Below are positions 1-9,447 of a stretch of 64,000 nucleotides of DNA, piece after piece. Position 1 is the stretch's first letter; each line of letters starts with the position of its first letter. The DNA is taken from positions 1 to 64,000 of the forward strand of contig JAHBSL010000005.1 in the NCBI GenBank assembly GCA_019639135.1. The letters run 5' to 3'. The position numbers were made by a program, and so were the translations under genes. The notes beneath the pieces are model-generated. The model saw nothing but the letters and a program-made list of their open reading frames with translations. It was not told where the DNA came from and did no database searches. This stretch comes from Acidobacteriota bacterium (GTDB taxonomy: Bacteria > Acidobacteriota > Blastocatellia > Pyrinomonadales > Pyrinomonadaceae).

Positions 1-232
1 CGTAATACTTGCCCTTGTTTTTGCATACATTATACTTTTTTGTCAAATAGGCTGACTTATTTCAATAGATACTTTGCTGGTTTACGGTATCTTTAGTTTT
101 CTTTACAATATGAACTTACGTAATTGTGAATATGCTTGACCTATTGATCAGAACAGTGGTTTGATTTGCAATATTGTCTTACTGTGTGATGCCAATAATT
201 GTCTGAGTTATGATTGACGCCGACCTCGTCAC
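1..232. other. AT-rich non-coding left edge
   Basis: This stretch is clearly AT-rich and has no convincing reading frame on either strand. It lies just past the stop of the mechanosensitive channel gene. A short direct repeat (CTCGTCACTC, twice) straddles the 3' end of that gene. No terminator hairpin with a T-run was recognised. Confidence 0.5.
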
Positions 233-2734
233 TCATCCCTCGTCACTCGTCTTCCTAATGTGTACATCTCTCTGCGGAAAGGGTATCTCGATCCCGGCAG
301 CGTTTAGCGTGTTATAGATCTCGCCGACCATTTCGCTGCGAAGGCGTACCCAGCCGTCGGGATCGATGGTCCAAAAGCGGAGTTCGAAGTCCAGCGAGCT
401 CTCTCCAAGCCCAATGAAGAGCGTTTGCGGTGAAGGCTCCGTCAAAACGCCTTCCCTGCCCGCAGCAAGCGGCGTAATAAGTTCGACAACACGCTTCGTA
501 TCGGTGCCGTAAGCGACACCGAAAGGAATATCGATCCTCCGCTTGTCGTCGGAAAGCGTCCAATTTATAACTTCTTCGGAAATAAGCTGGCTATTGGGGA
601 CAATTACGTCGGAACCGTCGATCTTGCGGACGACACTTGCCCTCAGCCCAATGCTTTTTAGCGTCCCGATGTGCTGACCTATCTGCACGGAGTCGCCGAC
701 CTTTACCGGCCGCTCGAATAAAAGGATCAGTCCGCTGACGAAGTTGTTCACGATCGTCTGCATACCGAACCCGATCCCGATACCGATCGCCCCGGCGATA
801 AAAGCGAACTGCGAGAACTCGAAACCGACAGCCAGGATCGCAAGAACAAATCCTCCGACGAGAATTAGGTAATGAAAGACGCTGGAAATGGCATACGAAA
901 CGCCGCCGCCGAGGTCCATCCGTGGGTAAACGTCTTCCTCAAGCAGAAAACGCACGAACCGCGACGCCAGAAAGGCAAGCCATATCGCGATAGCGAACGC
1001 CACAATGCTGCCAATGGTTATGTTCAACGCCCCAATGGCAAACCCGGCGTTCCAAACGGCAGATACCGCCCCGAAAACACGGTCCTGAACGGCAAGCATC
1101 CGCAGCACTGCGAGCACCCAGACGATCACGGCGGCCCAATTGACGGCCCGCATTATGTTTGCACGGATCAGGCTGCGGCTTGTCCTTACCGCATTCAGCC
1201 GGGTGAATGGCTCGACCCGCAAACCAAACGCCACAACGCTGTTGATGATCTGTGCCGAGGTGTATAACACAAGTGCAAGATAAGATGACCGCAGCACAGT
1301 CCCGCCAAGCAGGAGCGAAAGATCGACAAGACCGATGACGTTGGCGATAAGGGCTATCAACAAAATGCCGGCCGCAACCGGCAGTACGCGATCGATCTTC
1401 TGAAAGACGGCAACATCGCCCGCAGCTACCTTATTGGCGACCTTTTTCGAACGATAAAACCAGATCAGGAAGACAGCGGCTGCCAAAAGCTCGAAAGCGA
1501 AAAGCAGCCGGGTCGTAAGCGGCAAAGCATGTGCGATCTCGCGAAGGCGATCGATGAGAAAAAGGCAAAGGATCGCGTAAAGAAGAAGATCAAGCGGCGG
1601 TGCGACCAGCTTTCTCAGGACAAAAACGCCAAACCCGATCGCTGCAAAGCCAAGAAAAGCATTAAGGAGCCGTGGCGGATCCTGATAAATGAACGCGGAT
1701 ATGATAACTGAGAGAACGACCGCCGAACCGATCGGAAACTGAAAGAACGCCGCAACCCTTGCGAGCTTTGGCTCTTCTTCGACGATCGGAATGAAACGCT
1801 TCCTCGCCCAGTAGAACGCCGCCGCGAGCAGAAAGATAATAAAGGCATGGACGGCGAACAAACTGGCGTGCCCATTGGCATAACGTACAAGGCTTGACCA
1901 CTGTTCGCCGAGCGAACGGGTGATCTCGCGCGCAAAATAGCTCCATGTCATCGACTGCCAGTTCGCCGCCCAGAACGGTGGCTCATTGGCATTCAAGATG
2001 CCGCTAAAAGCGGCCTCGCGGCGGCTCTTGATCTCGGCGAGCCGCTCGTCGATCGCCCGCTGAAGGTCCGAGATCTCTGATTCCACGGTAAGGAGTTCCG
2101 CCCGCCTTTCCTCGGCATTCTTTTCTGCGGCCTCGATCGAAGCAAGCGTCTCGTCCGCACGCCGGCGAACCTCAACAGGAACGGCATCCGGATTGGCCGA
2201 AGCCGTATTGCCCGGATCTCCGGATGGGTCAAACGCCGCTATCGACCGCTGCCAAACGCTTTTCAAAGACTTTAGTTCGGCGATCTTCGCGTCAACTTCC
2301 CTGATCTTTGACTGAAGGTCGGCCTTCCATTCGCGAAGACGCGCCGCCTGGTCATTCCACTCCCGTTCAAGACTATTAAGCTCGTCGAGCGTAGGCGATC
2401 CTCTTAGGGTGTCGTTCGCTTCGGCCTGCAGCCGTGAGATCTCCGCCGGCTTTTGCGCAAGGCCCTGCCGCACCTGGCCCAAAACATTTCGGGCAGAAAC
2501 GTACGCCGTCGCATCGCGGACCGTATTCGCCGCCCTTTCTGCCTCGGCAACAATTCCGGACAGCGGAATCGGTGTAGCCGTCGGCGAAGGCGTGGCGGCA
2601 GTATTTGAGTTGCCTCCTGCATTCGATTGGGCATTAACGTAGAAACCCGCCGAAAGCAGTACGGCCGAGTGGCAGCAAAAGGCGACCAATAAAGCGATAT
2701 TTCTAGCTGATTTTCCGAGAGTAACAATCATCAA
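233..2734 (-). CDS. MscS-type mechanosensitive ion channel with long N-terminal region
   Basis: The 833-residue protein ends in a typical MscS core from about residue 640: a glycine-rich pore helix (AGAIGIGIGFGMQTIVNNF), then the beta domain (FERPVKVGDSV) and the cytoplasmic cage region (DGSDVIVPNSQLISEEVINW). Before it lie a signal-peptide-like N-terminus, a periplasmic coiled-coil stretch at about residues 80-240 and many hydrophobic segments, so the layout is that of the large MscK/MscM-like members rather than the ~290-residue MscS. The family opens in the inner membrane under hypo-osmotic tension. The gene is monocistronic-looking and co-directional with the helicase gene upstream. The N-terminal part shows no signature beyond coiled coil and membrane helices. 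Confidence 0.9.
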   Translation of the reverse strand: MMIVTLGKSARNIALLVAFCCHSAVLLSAGFYVNAQSNAGGNSNTAATPSPTATPIPLSGIVAEAERAANTVRDATAYVSARNVLGQVRQGLAQKPAEISRLQAEANDTLRGSPTLDELNSLEREWNDQAARLREWKADLQSKIREVDAKIAELKSLKSVWQRSIAAFDPSGDPGNTASANPDAVPVEVRRRADETLASIEAAEKNAEERRAELLTVESEISDLQRAIDERLAEIKSRREAAFSGILNANEPPFWAANWQSMTWSYFAREITRSLGEQWSSLVRYANGHASLFAVHAFIIFLLAAAFYWARKRFIPIVEEEPKLARVAAFFQFPIGSAVVLSVIISAFIYQDPPRLLNAFLGFAAIGFGVFVLRKLVAPPLDLLLYAILCLFLIDRLREIAHALPLTTRLLFAFELLAAAVFLIWFYRSKKVANKVAAGDVAVFQKIDRVLPVAAGILLIALIANVIGLVDLSLLLGGTVLRSSYLALVLYTSAQIINSVVAFGLRVEPFTRLNAVRTSRSLIRANIMRAVNWAAVIVWVLAVLRMLAVQDRVFGAVSAVWNAGFAIGALNITIGSIVAFAIAIWLAFLASRFVRFLLEEDVYPRMDLGGGVSYAISSVFHYLILVGGFVLAILAVGFEFSQFAFIAGAIGIGIGFGMQTIVNNFVSGLILLFERPVKVGDSVQIGQHIGTLKSIGLRASVVRKIDGSDVIVPNSQLISEEVINWTLSDDKRRIDIPFGVAYGTDTKRVVELITPLAAGREGVLTEPSPQTLFIGLGESSLDFELRFWTIDPDGWVRLRSEMVGEIYNTLNAAGIEIPFPQRDVHIRKTSDEG

Positions 2735-2886
2735 GCTATCTCTAAAGTATAGAGAATCCTGGTTTTTTCGCGAAGTTCGGTATCTATCGAGGTTCTATCT
2801 GCTTACCAAGATAAAAATTGTTCCGACCTGCGCAGGAGAAAGCACTATCGCATCTTGCTGCAAGACCAGGCACGAACGACGGCCCC

Positions 2887-4857
2887 TTATTCAGGATAAA
2901 GCATTGCCTTGATCTGCCCGGGCTCGGAGACGATCCGCATTCGGGGGAGGCTTTCGAGGAACTGGCGGCCATAGGGTTTTGTTCGCAGCCGCGGGTCGAG
3001 GATGGCGATGACGCCGCGGTCGGTTCGGCTGCGGATAAGGCGGCCGATTCCTTGCTTTAATGTGATCACCGCTTGCGGGATGCTGTAGTCGGTGAAAGAC
3101 CGGCCGCCCTGCTCGTCGATGAACCTCGACCTTGCCGCAACTATAGGGTCGCTCGGGACGGCAAAAGGCAGCTTGTCGATGATCACGCACGAAAGTTGGT
3201 CGCCCTGCACGTCGACGCCCTGCCAGAAGCTCGCGGTTGCGAAAAGTACGGCGTTCTTCGTCGTCCGAAAGCGGTCGAGCAGGCCGGCCTTTGACATCGA
3301 CCCCTGGACGAAACACGGAAAACTTACTCTTGACGATACGAGTTCGTAAAGCGCGTTCATTGAAAAATTGCTTGTGCAAAGTACGAACGCGTGGCCGTTC
3401 GTCACTTGCAGGATCTTGACGATCTCGCCGGCCGCAAGCTGAGTAAATTCATTCGAACGCGGGTCAGGCATTGCCTTTGGGAGATAAAGAACTGCTTGTC
3501 GCTCGTGATCGAAGGATGACGGAGCGGTAAAGGCGTTGGTCTTCGCGGAGTCAAGCCCGAGGCGTTCGCGAACGAAGTTAAAAGAGCCGCCGCTCGAAAG
3601 CGTTGCCGATGTCAGGACACACGTCTCGACCTTATCGAAAAGCTTCTCGCGAAGCAGTTCCGAAACATCGACCGGCGAAGCCCTCAGATAAATGCCCTTT
3701 CCGCGGCGCTCGATCCAGTAAACGAAATTACGCTCGGTCTGCGTGGCGATGAATTCAAGGTCGAACCGAGCCTGCCGCGTCCGCTTCAAGAGACTCTCGG
3801 CCTCGGGCATGTCCGCGGAAAAGCCTTCGACCTCTTTCTCGAGCAGCTTAAGGGCATCTTCGAGAGCCTCGTAAGCTTCACCGAGTGCTGTCGGCTCCGT
3901 GCCGCCGACGCTGTTCCGGTAAACAAATGCATCCGGCAGGAGCGGGTAACGCCCGTCAAATTTTGCCTGCGAAAAGCGCATCCAAAACGTCTCTGACAGT
4001 CCCGAGACCTTCGCGGCGAGTTTCGTGAGTTCGCGGGTCACAACCGGGTCGTGGATCGGCAGTCCGTCGATGTCGCGCACCAATTCGTCTATCTGAAAAT
4101 TAGAAACCTGAAAGCCGAAATAGTCCGAAGCGATGTCCTCGATCAGGTGCGCCTCGTCAAAAATAACGGCACCATAGTCCGGCAGTACCTTACCGAACTG
4201 GTTTCCTCGTACGTTGAGGTCGGCAAAAAAGAGGTGGTGGTTTACAACGACAATGTCGGCGGCCTCTGCCCGGTTCCGCATCCGCGTTATGAAACATGGC
4301 TCAAAATCGGGGCATTTCTGTCCGATGCAGATCTCACCGCGGGCGTTGATCCGGTTCCAGAATGAGAGGTTCTCGGGCAGATCGACGAGTTCGCGTCGGT
4401 CGCCCGTTTCTGTTTCCTTGACCCAACGGGCAACCTTGCGGAAATGATCTATCTGGTCGAGCCCGTCGAGCACCGGTTGATCTTCGGCTTTTGTGATCCG
4501 GTAGAGACAGGCGTAGTTTGACCGGCCCTTCATATAAGCCGCGGTGAACTTGGTCGGCAGTACCTTCTTGAGGAAAGGAATATCCTTTTCCATCAACTGT
4601 TCCTGAAGGTTCTTTGTCCCGGTCGAGATTATAACCCGCTTCTTTTGCCCGACCGCGGCGGCGATCGCCGGCACCAGATAGGCGAGCGTTTTCCCTGTGC
4701 CGGTTCCAGCCTCTACTATCAAATGCTTTCGGTCGTGGAATGCGTCCGCCACCTTCGACGCCATTTCGATCTGGCCCTCGCGGTATTCGTAGTTCTCATG
4801 GAACCGGGCGATCAGGCCGTCCGGGCCGAACACGCGTTGTATGAAGTCATCTGGCAT
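2887..4857 (-). CDS. DinG/XPD-family ATP-dependent DNA helicase
   Basis: This 656-residue superfamily 2 helicase has a Walker A motif (AGTGTGKT, residues 50-57) and a DEAH box (234-237). Between them sit four cysteines (117, 177, 182, 188) in the position of the XPD-type 4Fe-4S cluster domain. The C-terminal half carries helicase motifs V-VI (ATASFWQGVDVQG; QGIGRLIRSRTDRG). The family unwinds 5'-to-3' and acts in repair and at R-loops or replication-transcription conflicts. The length fits DinG/YoaA proteins without the exonuclease domain. The start ATG lies 190 bases from the divergent metallopeptidase start, so the shared region should hold both promoters. Confidence 0.88.
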   Translation of the reverse strand: MPDDFIQRVFGPDGLIARFHENYEYREGQIEMASKVADAFHDRKHLIVEAGTGTGKTLAYLVPAIAAAVGQKKRVIISTGTKNLQEQLMEKDIPFLKKVLPTKFTAAYMKGRSNYACLYRITKAEDQPVLDGLDQIDHFRKVARWVKETETGDRRELVDLPENLSFWNRINARGEICIGQKCPDFEPCFITRMRNRAEAADIVVVNHHLFFADLNVRGNQFGKVLPDYGAVIFDEAHLIEDIASDYFGFQVSNFQIDELVRDIDGLPIHDPVVTRELTKLAAKVSGLSETFWMRFSQAKFDGRYPLLPDAFVYRNSVGGTEPTALGEAYEALEDALKLLEKEVEGFSADMPEAESLLKRTRQARFDLEFIATQTERNFVYWIERRGKGIYLRASPVDVSELLREKLFDKVETCVLTSATLSSGGSFNFVRERLGLDSAKTNAFTAPSSFDHERQAVLYLPKAMPDPRSNEFTQLAAGEIVKILQVTNGHAFVLCTSNFSMNALYELVSSRVSFPCFVQGSMSKAGLLDRFRTTKNAVLFATASFWQGVDVQGDQLSCVIIDKLPFAVPSDPIVAARSRFIDEQGGRSFTDYSIPQAVITLKQGIGRLIRSRTDRGVIAILDPRLRTKPYGRQFLESLPRMRIVSEPGQIKAMLYPE

Positions 4858-5047
4858 CTGGAAGGGAAAATACGTTGACTATTTCGCTGCGGAGGCCGAA
4901 AATAGGAAAATTATTGACCCGCGGATGTATTGGTCCTTTCGATCATTCCGCACTCGCAGTTCGCGTATTGCTCTAAAGCGATTGTATTTCACGGTTCCGA
5001 ACTTGTCGAAGACGGGAGCTAAGACTCACTGCCGAAGGAGAAACCCG

Positions 5048-8000
5048 ATGAATGACCGTCCCAGCCTGAACCTGCACCGTCGCCTGATCTCGAACCTATT
5101 CGTTATTGCCCTGCTCGCGGCTATTCTCTCCGCGCCTGCTGCTCTGTTCGATGCCGAAGCGACCGGCGGCGCCGGGCTTCGCGAGCGGACCGAGAGCCAT
5201 GAGTCCGGGCTTCCGAACTACGATATTCGGACCGATCCGGGTGCTATTTCGACGAGGGCCGCATTTCGCGAAAGCGCCGGGCTAACGGCACCGGATGTCG
5301 CGGATATTCGCGACGGCTTTGTCCGCGGCGAGAAGTCGCTGCGATCTTCCATCGAAAACGCAAGGGTCGAATACAGCCCGGAATCGGGAACCCCCGAGGT
5401 CGTCTCAACTGACGGCGGCTTTGCTTTCACTCCGCTCGCCGGATCGGGATCGGCCAACCGGGCGGTAGCGCTGAAGCGTTTTATTGCGAGTAATTCGGAA
5501 CTTTTCGGCATCGGCGGGGCTGATGTCGCGAGCCTTGAGACAGCCGCCGATTACACAAACCCGGATGGCGTTCTCTCATTCGTCGAACTTGCGCAATCGT
5601 TCAACGGAATCCCTGTTTTTCGCGGCGAGGTGAAGGCCGCCTTCACCAAGCGGAATGAGATCGTACGGGTGATCAGCAACCTCGCTCCCGCAATTGACAA
5701 GACATCGCTATCGCTAGAGTTTGGAGACCCCAATGCAGCGATCCAATATGCGGCGAACCACATCGAAGACAAGGCTGCGATTGGTGACAATGCAGTTGTG
5801 CCAGTTTCTGACAATGTTTTCCGTTCGGGAAACGGTGATTGGGCGACGACTGCCGAGAAGATCTATTTTCCGGTCGAGCCCGGCGTTGCCGTTCCGGCTT
5901 GGCGTGTACTTTTCTGGTTTCCGGTCAATGCCTATTATGTGATCGTCGATGCGAAACGCGGCGAACTTCTCTGGCGAAAGAATATTGCCGAGGACCAGAC
6001 ACAGCCGGCGACGTTCCGTGTTTGGAACAACCCGAACGGCGCTATCAACGTTGCCGATAGCCCTTTTCCATTCACACCCGGCCCGGCCGCACCAAATGGC
6101 CAGCAGGGGCCTTCCCTACCCACCCAATTGGTCACGCTTATCGGTAACGAACCGCCCTATCAGTTCAACACGAACGGCTGGATACCGGACGGCCAGAACG
6201 AGACCGACGGGAACAACGTCGAGGCCGGACTTGACCGCGATACGACCCAGGGAGTAGATGCGATCAATGGCCGGGCCGTAGGGAACAAACGCGTTTTTGA
6301 CTTCCCGTTTTCGCCCTATGACCCGAACACCGGAACCGGCGATTCCCCGACTCCTCCCGGCGAGCCCGTTTCCAACTGTTCGCAAATTCCTCAGCCTCAT
6401 GCTTTTATCGACGCGCAGAAGGCTGCCGTCACCCAATATTTCTACATCTCCAATTGGACGCATGCAGCTTTCTATAGCTTTGGTTTCACTGAGGCCGCTC
6501 GAAATTTTCAACATCTGAATTTCGGACGCGGCGGACTTGAGGGCGACCGGCTTTCGGCCGAATCGCAGGACTGCAGCGGAACGAACGGGGCAAATTTCGC
6601 CACGCCGGCCGATGGAACGCGCCCGCGAATGCAGATGTTCATCTGGACCGGCCCGCCGGTCGATATCGACACCGCCATTGACGCCCAGATCGTAATTCAC
6701 GAATTCACGCACGGGCTTTCGAATCGCCTTCATGGAAACTCAACCGGCCTTACGACCAACATGGCAAGGGCAATGGGCGAGGGCTGGTCGGATTTTTACG
6801 CAAATGCCTTGCTTTCCGCTTCGAATGACCCCGCGACTGGCGTTTATGCCGTCGCCGGGTACTCGACCAATCTCATCTTTTCCAACTTTACAAATAATTA
6901 TTACTACGGCATTCGCCGCTATCCGAAGGCGATTTTGAGCTACACCGGCGGCGTCAACAACAAGCCGCACAACGCATTGACCTTCAGCTTTGCCAATACG
7001 AACTGCAATCCCCGGCTCTCTGAGACCGAGTTCGCATTTCCGCGAGGACTTGTCGGAACGACCACCTGCGATCAGATCCACAATATGGGCGAGATCTGGG
7101 CCGTAACGCTTTGGGAGGTCCGCTCCAGGTTCATTGAGCGGCTGGGGTTTCAGGAGGGTAATCGACGTGTACTTCAGTTCGTCACCGACGGTATGAAGAT
7201 CTCGCCGCTTGCCCCAACGTTCCTGCAAGCCCGCGATGCGATCCTTGCCGCGGCACAGGCAAGCTCTGCATCGCCGGAATCGGCGGCCGACGTTGCCGAC
7301 ATCTGGGCAGGTTTCGCGGCCCGCGGAATGGGCGTAAGCTCAAGCATTCAGAATCAGGGTACCGGTAACAACAATACGGTCGTAACCGAGGCATTTGACA
7401 CACCCGGCCTTGCTCAAACGCCCGCGATCACCATCGACGATTCCGTCGGCAACGGAAGCGGCTTCCCCGATCCCGGCGAGTCCGTTCTGATCGAACTTCC
7501 TTTGACGAACAATTCAGGCGTAACGGCAAATAACGTCAGCGTCACGCTCACCGGCGGTGGCTCCGCCGATTACGGCAACATCGGCCACACCCAGACCGTT
7601 ACGCGCTCGATCGCATACACTGTTCCGGCCGGGAGTTCTTGCGGGGCGGTGGTTCAACTCGAATTTCAGGTCACGAGCAGTCTCGGCCCGCAGACGTTCG
7701 CCCGGGCGATCACATTGGGCCAGCCGATCGTCTCGGCAACCGAGAACTTTGACGGCGTTACCGCTCCGGCGTTTCCGTCGGGCTGGACGGCACAGCCCGT
7801 GAGCAACGGAATTAATTTCGTGACCTCGACGACAACGCCTTTCAGCTCGCCAAATGCGGCGTTTGCAGTCAACCCGTCAACCATCGGCGGCGGCACCGAC
7901 CTGACGTCTCCCGTTTTTGCGATCAGTTCGCCCTCCGCGACGGTTTCATTCCGAAACAATTACGCGACCGAGGCCGGCTGGGACGGCGGCGTGCTTGAGA

Positions 8001-9109
8001 TCAGCATCGGCGAAGGCGCATTTCAGGATGTGGTCACGGCCGGCGGGGCTTTCCTTCAGAACGGCTACAATGGCGTATTGGGTGCGAACGGAGTGAATAA
8101 CCCGCTTGCCGGACGCAATGCGTGGACCGGGAATTCAGGCGGCTACGTGCATTCGGTGGTTAGGCTTCCGGCGGCATCGGCGGGACAGAACGTCCGCCTG
8201 CGATGGCGATTCGGTGCCGACAACAATACCGCGGTTCTCGGTTGGTTTATCGATAATATAGAGATCTCGGGCAGCGTTTCCTGCATAATTGCCGATGGCC
8301 GGGCTCCAGCGGATTTCGACGGCGATGGGCGAACGGACATTTCTGTCTTTCGGCCGAGCAACGGCGTTTGGTACTTGCAGCAGTCAAGTGCCGGTTTCGC
8401 GGCTTATTCGTTTGGCCTAAGCGACGATATGATCGTTCCCGGAGACTTCGACGGCGATGGAAGGGCGGACGTTGCGGTCTGGCGACCCGGAAACGGAACC
8501 TGGTATTTGCAGCGTTCGACCGAGGGCTTTACAGCATTTCAGTTCGGCATTGATGGCGACATTCCTGCCGCGGCGGACTACGACGGGGACGGAAAAGCGG
8601 ATGTGGCGGTTTTTCGGCCTTCGACCGGGGTCTGGTATGTACTGAAGAGCACGGGCGGGACGATGATCGTGCAGTTCGGACAGACCGGTGACGTCCCGAT
8701 CCGCGGTGATTTTGACGGCGACGGAATAACAGACCTTTCGGTTTTCAGAAGCGGCGAGTGGTGGATCCTGCGGAGTTCGGGCGGCGTTGTGGTAGAGAAC
8801 TTCGGGACTACGGGCGACATTGTTGTTGCCGGCGATTTCGATGGCGACGGCAAGACCGATCCGGCGGTGTTCCGTCCTTCGGATGGCATTTGGTATATTC
8901 TCCGGAGTTCGGACCGCGGCGTAACTTATAAGCAATTCGGCCTTGCGGGAGACATTCCCTCACCCGGCGATTACGATGGCGACGGAAAGACGGACGCTGC
9001 GGTTTACCGCGATGGCATCTGGTTTGTCGAAAGATCTACAGGAGGCGTTTTGATCACATCGTTTGGTGTTTCCGGTGATCGGCCGGTCCCTGCATTTGCG
9101 GCACTTTGA
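5048..9109 (+). CDS. Secreted M36 (fungalysin-type) zinc metallopeptidase with choice-of-anchor-J-like and FG-GAP-type domains
   Basis: The ATG at 5048 is chosen because a GAAGGAG ribosome binding site lies just upstream and a signal peptide follows (hydrophobic stretch LFVIALLAAILSAPAAL). The open frame extends 5' to 4841 but that part looks non-coding. The 1353-residue product has an FTP-like propeptide (about 100-330), an M36 catalytic domain with HEFTH (551-555) and a downstream glutamate in GEGWSDF (E578), a CARDB-like segment, a jelly-roll segment resembling choice-of-anchor-J domains (about 890-1080), and six DFDGDG-type calcium loops at the C-terminus. It is probably an exported protease whose repeats form a propeller. 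A close paralog follows directly. Confidence 0.9.
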   Translation: MNDRPSLNLHRRLISNLFVIALLAAILSAPAALFDAEATGGAGLRERTESHESGLPNYDIRTDPGAISTRAAFRESAGLTAPDVADIRDGFVRGEKSLRSSIENARVEYSPESGTPEVVSTDGGFAFTPLAGSGSANRAVALKRFIASNSELFGIGGADVASLETAADYTNPDGVLSFVELAQSFNGIPVFRGEVKAAFTKRNEIVRVISNLAPAIDKTSLSLEFGDPNAAIQYAANHIEDKAAIGDNAVVPVSDNVFRSGNGDWATTAEKIYFPVEPGVAVPAWRVLFWFPVNAYYVIVDAKRGELLWRKNIAEDQTQPATFRVWNNPNGAINVADSPFPFTPGPAAPNGQQGPSLPTQLVTLIGNEPPYQFNTNGWIPDGQNETDGNNVEAGLDRDTTQGVDAINGRAVGNKRVFDFPFSPYDPNTGTGDSPTPPGEPVSNCSQIPQPHAFIDAQKAAVTQYFYISNWTHAAFYSFGFTEAARNFQHLNFGRGGLEGDRLSAESQDCSGTNGANFATPADGTRPRMQMFIWTGPPVDIDTAIDAQIVIHEFTHGLSNRLHGNSTGLTTNMARAMGEGWSDFYANALLSASNDPATGVYAVAGYSTNLIFSNFTNNYYYGIRRYPKAILSYTGGVNNKPHNALTFSFANTNCNPRLSETEFAFPRGLVGTTTCDQIHNMGEIWAVTLWEVRSRFIERLGFQEGNRRVLQFVTDGMKISPLAPTFLQARDAILAAAQASSASPESAADVADIWAGFAARGMGVSSSIQNQGTGNNNTVVTEAFDTPGLAQTPAITIDDSVGNGSGFPDPGESVLIELPLTNNSGVTANNVSVTLTGGGSADYGNIGHTQTVTRSIAYTVPAGSSCGAVVQLEFQVTSSLGPQTFARAITLGQPIVSATENFDGVTAPAFPSGWTAQPVSNGINFVTSTTTPFSSPNAAFAVNPSTIGGGTDLTSPVFAISSPSATVSFRNNYATEAGWDGGVLEISIGEGAFQDVVTAGGAFLQNGYNGVLGANGVNNPLAGRNAWTGNSGGYVHSVVRLPAASAGQNVRLRWRFGADNNTAVLGWFIDNIEISGSVSCIIADGRAPADFDGDGRTDISVFRPSNGVWYLQQSSAGFAAYSFGLSDDMIVPGDFDGDGRADVAVWRPGNGTWYLQRSTEGFTAFQFGIDGDIPAAADYDGDGKADVAVFRPSTGVWYVLKSTGGTMIVQFGQTGDVPIRGDFDGDGITDLSVFRSGEWWILRSSGGVVVENFGTTGDIVVAGDFDGDGKTDPAVFRPSDGIWYILRSSDRGVTYKQFGLAGDIPSPGDYDGDGKTDAAVYRDGIWFVERSTGGVLITSFGVSGDRPVPAFAAL

Positions 9110-9447
9110 TGCGTTCCTCAGAGAACCTTTTTCTATTGATAACTCTGTCGGTCCCGACAACCCCGGAGACCAAAGTCCTTTTTGTAGTTTCGTGTTGACG
9201 AGTGAACTCTTTTCTGTTACTTTTTAGGAACTTTTTCGCTCTTTCATTTAAGTCCGAGGAAATTTTTCTGACCATTTATTTCCTCCACGTACCTTTGCCC
9301 GTCGCCTCACTCTCGACCGAAGAGTTTTCCGGCGGATCGACGTTATTTTCATATTTGCTCTGTCCTTTTACGTAAGGTAATCCAGAATATCCCTGCCGTT
9401 TCCGCGGTTGGGACACTTCATTTCTTGTAGCTTTAGGAGGGCTTTAG
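9110..9447. other. Intergenic region with possible promoter between the two M36 genes
   Basis: No credible reading frame is present. Just after the upstream stop there is a very weak hairpin (GTTC/GAAC, 9113-9126) followed by five T. A possible sigma-70 promoter is TTGACG at 9195-9200 and TACTTT at 9218-9223 with 17-base spacing; the -10 matches the consensus at only three positions. A strong AGGAGG site precedes the downstream gene. This suggests the second peptidase is transcribed separately. Confidence 0.3.

Noticed and set aside
4841-5047. N-terminal extension of the first M36 protein
   Set aside because: The extra residues precede the signal peptide, lack family similarity, and a good ribosome binding site lies before the ATG at 5048.
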